A DNA stretch of 7,256 nt from positions 1-7,256 of the forward strand of contig JAHBAP020000104.1 of assembly GCA_018500005.2 (NCBI GenBank), in the 5' to 3' direction. The translations under genes were made by a program, and so were the position numbers. The notes beneath the pieces are model-generated. The model was given only the letters and a program-made list of their open reading frames with translations, searched no databases and was not told the DNA's origin. Each line of letters starts with the position of its first letter. The first letter of the stretch is position 1. Positions 6,356-7,256 of the stretch are shown here, in pieces. The stretch comes from Mycobacterium sp. GTDB lineage: Bacteria > Actinomycetota > Actinomycetes > Mycobacteriales > Mycobacteriaceae.

Positions 6356-6742
6356 ATGACATCCGGTCAGACCCGGCGCCTCTCCCGCGCCTGTATCGGC
6401 ACAATCGTCGGCGGAATCGCGCTGGCCGGGCTGGCGGCGCCATCGGCGTCCGCGGCCCCGGACTGCAGCCCCGCCGGTGTGGACAGTGCTGTGGCTTCGG
6501 TCACCCAGCAGGCGAAGGCCTACATGAGCGCCCACCCGCCGGTCAGCAAGGTGCTGATGACCGCAGCCGGCCAGTCCCAGGACCAGGCCGCGCAGACCAT
6601 CACCGCCTATGCCAGCACCAATCCGCAGGAATACGGCGAGTTCAAGGCCATCCTGACCCCGCTGAGCACCCTGCAGAACACCTGCGGCGTGTCGGTGATC
6701 CCCGCCGAGTACCAGTGGGCGTTCAACCAGTTCATCGGCTAA
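6356..6742 (+). CDS. Secreted haemophore-family (MHB) haem-binding protein
   Basis: 128 residues, ATG 6356, TAA at 6740-6742. Residues 1-33 are a Sec signal peptide: Arg7/Arg8/Arg11, a hydrophobic core, then SASA|AP with cleavage after 33. The mature protein is about 95 residues, mainly helical, with Cys37 and Cys110 bracketing the domain and probably forming a disulfide. The spacing and the segment AKAYMSAHPPV (54-64) fit the mycobacterial haemophore family, whose studied member Rv0203 binds haem outside the cell and passes it to MmpL transporters. Tyr56 and His60 have the same Tyr-x3-His spacing as ligands I recall for Rv0203 (Tyr59, His63); the third recalled ligand, His89, has no counterpart, since His60 is the only histidine. 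Haem binding is thus a family-based inference. The gene faces metK across a strong terminator. No mmpL gene is in the window. Confidence 0.85.
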   Translation: MTSGQTRRLSRACIGTIVGGIALAGLAAPSASAAPDCSPAGVDSAVASVTQQAKAYMSAHPPVSKVLMTAAGQSQDQAAQTITAYASTNPQEYGEFKAILTPLSTLQNTCGVSVIPAEYQWAFNQFIG

Positions 6743-6754
6743 CTCGAACAGCAA

Positions 6755-6797
6755 ACAAAAGCGGCTCACGTCCGGCAGGGACGTGAGCCGCTTTTGT
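6755..6797. terminator. Two-way intrinsic terminator between the haemophore gene and metK
   Basis: A perfect 19-bp inverted repeat (6755-6773 with 6779-6797) encloses a 5-base loop (GGCAG). The GC-rich core GCGGCTCACGTCC is flanked by AAAA on the left and TTTT on the right, so each strand's transcript ends in a short U tract. It lies 12 bases after the haemophore stop and 7 bases after the metK stop, between convergent genes, as expected for a shared terminator. Confidence 0.9.
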
Positions 6798-6804
6798 GTC
6801 GGTT

Positions 6805-7222
6805 CTACACCGAGTTCTTGAGGTCCTCCACCTTGTCCAGGCGCTCCCACGGCAGGTCCACGTCGGTGCGGCCGAAGTGCCCGTAGGCCGCCGTCGGCGC
6901 GTACTTGGTGTGCAGCAGATCGAGGTCACGCACGATCGCTCCCGGGCGCAGGTCGAACACCGCGCTGATGGCCTTCTCGATGCGGTGCGGATCGACGGTC
7001 TCGGTGCCGAAAGTCTCCACGAACAGCCCGACCGGAGCCGCCTTACCGATCGCGTAGGCCACCTGAACCTCGACGCGTTCGGCCAGACCGGCGGCAACGA
7101 CGTTCTTGGCCACCCAGCGCATCGCGTAGGCCGCCGAACGGTCCACCTTCGACGGGTCCTTGCCGGAGAACGCGCCACCACCGTGGCGGGCCCAACCGCC
7201 ATAGGCGTCGACGATGATCTTG
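6805..7222 (-). CDS. metK: S-adenosylmethionine synthetase, C-terminal part only (5' end outside contig)
   Basis: The genomic part encodes 138 residues plus the stop (TAG, 6807-6805), about the last third of a roughly 400-residue enzyme. MetK makes S-adenosylmethionine from methionine and ATP in the cytoplasm and works as a tetramer. The fragment opens with KIIVDAYGG, then carries the second family signature [16 protein letters not shown], the segment [19 protein letters not shown], and ends with [15 protein letters not shown] and [12 protein letters not shown], all typical of MetK. The apparent start ATG at 7239-7237 is adapter sequence: the first residues MCIRD are encoded wholly by the Tn5 mosaic end, and the following Ser codon is part adapter and part genome (probably Arg in the real protein). 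The true start lies beyond the right edge. It converges on the haemophore gene through the shared terminator. Confidence 0.96.
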
Positions 7223-7256
7223 CTGTCTCTTATACACATCTGTCGCCGCCGCCCCA
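7223..7256. other. Nextera/Tn5 adapter (read-1 side), not genomic
   Basis: Bases 7223-7241 are an exact copy of the 19-base Tn5 mosaic end in reverse complement (CTGTCTCTTATACACATCT). Bases 7242-7255 match the following read-1 adapter at about 9 of 14 positions. Genomic sequence ends at about 7222. The adapter creates false reading frames beginning MCIRDS and MYKRQ on the minus strand. Confidence 0.97.

Noticed and set aside
26..7222. RNA genes, CRISPR array, insertion sequence or attachment site
   Set aside because: No tRNA-like cloverleaf, spaced direct repeats, transposase or terminal repeats were seen; gaps between genes are all under 100 bases.
7223..7239. ATG at 7239 as a real metK start
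   Set aside because: It lies entirely within the Tn5 mosaic end; MetK proteins are about 400 residues and homology begins after the adapter.

Overview
The window is a high-GC actinobacterial contig, most likely from a mycobacterium (Mycobacterium/Mycolicibacterium type). The evidence is a PriA of the helicase-motif-less actinobacterial kind, a mycobacterial haemophore-family (MHB) secreted protein, GTG starts, TANNNT-type -10 boxes, and a gene order that, from memory, resembles the M. tuberculosis metK - lipH/lipI - Rv1401 - priA neighbourhood. Both ends are not genome: bases 1-25 and 7223-7256 are Nextera (Tn5) library adapter. Genuine sequence is therefore about 26-7222, and the genes at both ends are cut by the fragment ends.

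Layout. On the minus strand, reading right to left, four genes run in one direction: a YhhN/TMEM86-type membrane protein (start 5299 or 5332), a cytoplasmic von Willebrand factor A (VWA) protein (4504-3857), priA (3839-1836) and a DUF2207 membrane protein (1790 to the left edge, stop not reached). Gaps are 72, 17 and 45 bases, so an operon or partly read-through transcript is plausible. On the plus strand are a LipI-like HSL-family esterase (5298-6269), divergent from and overlapping the YhhN start, and a small secreted haemophore-like protein (6356-6742). The last gene is the C-terminal third of metK on the minus strand (7222-6805). It converges on the haemophore gene across a perfect 19-bp hairpin that can serve as a two-way terminator.

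How the genes relate. metK (S-adenosylmethionine synthesis) and priA (replication restart) are housekeeping genes. The esterase and the YhhN protein form a head-to-head pair that could share lipid-related roles, but that is inference. The VWA and DUF2207 proteins flank priA with no obvious functional link. I see no tRNA, rRNA, CRISPR array, insertion sequence, prophage or defence system. The most useful observations are the adapter ends with a chimeric metK start, the overlapping and apparently leaderless divergent starts at 5298/5299-5332, the loss of helicase motifs in PriA, and a VWA gene tightly coupled to priA with a C7/G6 element over its ribosome binding site.
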